A stretch of 8,605 nt of DNA from Clostridia bacterium (GTDB lineage Bacteria; Bacillota_A; Clostridia; Christensenellales; UBA1242), in assembly GCA_028701635.1 (NCBI GenBank), contig JAQVQJ010000048.1, positions 1-8,605 of the forward strand, given 5' to 3'. Below are positions 7,278 to 8,605 of this stretch, piece by piece. The notes below the pieces were generated by a model. It searched no databases. It was given only the letters and a program-made list of their open reading frames with translations, and had not been told where the DNA came from. A program made the translations under genes and the position numbers. Every line of letters begins with the position of its first letter. Positions within the stretch are counted from its first letter, which is position 1.

Positions 7278-7301
7278 AACATCAAAAATTAAATAAGTCA
7301 A
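7273..7301 (-). promoter_or_regulatory. Promoter of the beta-propeller lipoprotein-leuS unit
   Basis: On the minus strand, TTGACT (-35, 7301-7296, 5 of 6) and TAATAT (-10, 7278-7273) are 17 bp apart. A perfect TATAAT also lies at 7268-7263, but no suitable -35 is at the right distance from it. The start site would be near 7266, giving a leader of roughly two dozen bases before the ATG at 7243. The leader contains AGGGG as a distant ribosome-binding candidate about 12 bases from the ATG. Confidence 0.5.
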
Positions 7302-7311
7302 ATATATCTTT

Positions 7312-8253
7312 CTACTTAATATGCTTATTGACAAAATCCACTATTCTTTTGGTATATTTTCTGGGTTCTGTCGCGTAAGCCATAGCATGTCCCGCTCCTT
7401 TGACTAAATAAAGTTCGCACTTCCTTTTGTTCGATTCATTATACAGTTTTTTAACCATATATGAAGGGACAAACTCATCAACAGTTCCATGGACAAACAA
7501 AATCGGTATTTTTGCCTTTTTAACCGCATCTCTTGGAACTGTGCTCTTTATATCATAGTTTCCAATTAATTTAACAAATCTACAAGAAATATTCATTATA
7601 GGATATGTAGGCAAAAACATTTTGGTATTTAAGATATTTTTAAACTGATCAAAAAGACTATCATAAGCACAATCAGAAATAATACACTTAACATTTTTGG
7701 GAATATTTTCTCCACTAACCAAGCACACTGTCGCCCCGCCCATAGAAAGCCCAAATAGAGCAATTTTTGTTCTTTTTCCAAAAATATCAATCATTTTATT
7801 AATCCATAACAACATATCGCCCTTATCTAATGCACCCATTCCAATAGTTTTTCCGCCACTATTACCATGAGCCCTCATATCTGGTGCAAAAACATTAAAT
7901 CCATTGTTTAGGAAAATTCTTGCTTGATTATTTATATCTAAATGTGAAACATAATAACCATGCGCAATTATTGCCACTTTATTAGTTTTCTTTTTATTTC
8001 TAATTAAATATCCTACAAGCCTATCTTTTCCTGAATAAACTTCTAATTCTTCAACATTTTGTCTATTCCACCATTCTCTATCGATTTTATAAACTTGTAA
8101 ATTATCATTTGTGGTTTTCAAAACTAATTTTCCAATTAAAGTTTTTCTACGAATGCTTAATTCATAAAAAAGAATACCTATCATAACATAGAAAAATGCC
8201 AATAGGGCAATTGTTGATGCAATAATAATTCCAAATATAGCCCATGAACTCAT
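7312..8253 (-). CDS. Membrane-anchored alpha/beta hydrolase
   Basis: This is a serine hydrolase of 313 residues in the alpha/beta hydrolase fold. Residues about 4-30 form one hydrophobic membrane anchor with no lipobox, followed by the basic S-I-R-R-K, so the catalytic domain probably stays on the cytoplasmic side (inference from the positive-inside rule). The oxyanion region is A-H-G-Y (97-100), followed by D-M-R-A-H-G-N-S-G-G (125-134). The nucleophile elbow is G-L-S-M-G-G (168-173, Ser170), the acid H-G-T-V-D (255-259, Asp259) and the base G-A-G-H (286-289, His289); the triad is complete. Size, anchor and motifs resemble the uncharacterised B. subtilis YqkD type. The substrate cannot be read from sequence; esterase, lipase or peptidase are all possible. 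It has its own promoter and no nearby Shine-Dalgarno sequence. The lipoprotein gene downstream has a separate promoter. Confidence 0.93.
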   Translation of the reverse strand: MSSWAIFGIIIASTIALLAFFYVMIGILFYELSIRRKTLIGKLVLKTTNDNLQVYKIDREWWNRQNVEELEVYSGKDRLVGYLIRNKKKTNKVAIIAHGYYVSHLDINNQARIFLNNGFNVFAPDMRAHGNSGGKTIGMGALDKGDMLLWINKMIDIFGKRTKIALFGLSMGGATVCLVSGENIPKNVKCIISDCAYDSLFDQFKNILNTKMFLPTYPIMNISCRFVKLIGNYDIKSTVPRDAVKKAKIPILFVHGTVDEFVPSYMVKKLYNESNKRKCELYLVKGAGHAMAYATEPRKYTKRIVDFVNKHIK

Positions 8254-8260
8254 GTAGATT

Positions 8261-8288
8261 ATTATTCCATATTTTAAAAAATTGTCAA
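8261..8288 (-). promoter_or_regulatory. Near-consensus promoter of the hydrolase gene, apparently leaderless
   Basis: On the minus strand there is a perfect TTGACA (8288-8283), a 16-bp spacer and AATAAT (8266-8261, 5 of 6), preceded by TGG as an extended -10. Transcription should begin about 7 bases past the -10, at 8255-8253, while the ATG occupies 8253-8251. The only purine-rich stretch near the ATG, GGAAT, lies within and beside the -10 itself and would not be transcribed. Confidence 0.7.
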
Positions 8289-8304
8289 AATAAATTAATA
8301 TTTA

Positions 8305-8605
8305 TTATATAAAAAGTACAAAGAATGATAAGCCTATTAATAAAAGCTTTAAATTGAATTCAAATACATTTTCTTTAATCATTTTTATCATTTCAATTAT
8401 TAAAGCCCCAAACGCACATATAAATCCTATAATGAAAAATATTATTGCTACTGCTCCCCAAGTAAGTTGAACAAAAGGCGAACAGAATATAGCAAAAAGG
8501 GCAAGTAGAACTGAAATAAAAGATAAATTAAATTTTTCTCTCAATAGATTTCCAAGTTTAGACTCTCTCTTTTGAGAAGGCTCTTTTATTACAACTTTTT
8601 TCTCC
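8305..8605 (-). CDS. Small multi-pass membrane protein, N-terminus cut by window edge
   Basis: The frame is open from the right edge to a TAA at 8305-8307, giving 99 residues of a protein whose start lies outside the window. A TTG at 8544 is in frame, but the open frame continues upstream of it, so it is probably an internal Leu. The visible N-terminal 25 residues are charged (many Lys, Glu, Arg), followed by three hydrophobic segments at about 28-45, 49-72 and 82-99, the last ending at the C-terminus itself. A short charged loop with K-M-I-K-E-N lies between the second and third. I do not recognise a family. The missing N-terminus may carry a further domain such as a zinc ribbon, but nothing here shows it. 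It lies upstream of the hydrolase on the same strand, separated from it by that gene's promoter. Confidence 0.7.
   Translation of the reverse strand, partial: EKKVVIKEPSQKRESKLGNLLREKFNLSFISVLLALFAIFCSPFVQLTWGAVAIIFFIIGFICAFGALIIEMIKMIKENVFEFNLKLLLIGLSFFVLFI

Noticed and set aside
7244..7285. Longer N-terminus for the beta-propeller lipoprotein, starting at TTG 7285 or ATG 7282
   Set aside because: It would place coding sequence over the promoter and operator-like repeat and put 14 residues before a standard M-K-R lipoprotein signal peptide.
8305..8544. A complete 79-residue gene starting at TTG 8544
   Set aside because: The same frame stays open to the right edge with plausible charged protein sequence and there is no ribosome binding site at 8544, so it is treated as a truncated gene.

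Overview
The window looks like a chromosomal segment from an AT-rich, low-GC Gram-positive bacterium (Bacillota, probably an uncultured Clostridia-type lineage). The grounds are the A+T-rich DNA, a Veg-family gene, two lipoproteins with Gram-positive style signal peptides, a LeuRS whose overall pattern resembles clostridial enzymes, and standard genetic code (Trp as TGG, stops TAA/TAG). No mobile element, CRISPR array, RNA gene or phage gene is visible. Nearly all of the DNA is coding.

Layout. From left to right, on the minus strand: a 5'-complete lipoprotein gene that runs off the left edge (1-1042), then veg (1125-1373) and uppP (1418-2194), which read uppP to veg as a probable two-gene unit. 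A 76-bp divergent intergenic region separates uppP from the only plus-strand gene, ychF (2271-3365). ychF converges on leuS (3434-5851, minus), and a strong bidirectional hairpin terminator sits between them. leuS lies 9 bp downstream of a gene for a beta-propeller-like lipoprotein (5861-7243, minus). That gene has a promoter overlapped by a perfect 9-bp inverted repeat. Further right are a membrane-anchored alpha/beta hydrolase (7312-8253, minus) with its own near-consensus promoter, and the C-terminal part of a small membrane protein cut by the right edge (8305-8605, minus).

How the genes fit together. UppP recycles the undecaprenyl lipid carrier for cell-wall synthesis, and Veg is a small Bacillota protein linked to biofilm and cell-surface regulation. 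YchF and LeuRS belong to translation. The two lipoproteins, the anchored hydrolase and the small membrane protein are envelope proteins of unknown role. I see no coherent novel multigene system. The most notable points are: a LeuRS whose CP1 editing motif has drifted from TTRPDT to TTCIET; leuS placed directly behind a lipoprotein gene with no room for a T-box leader; two promoters placed so that transcription should begin at or within a few bases of the start codon; and an operator-like palindrome on the promoter of the lipoprotein-leuS unit.
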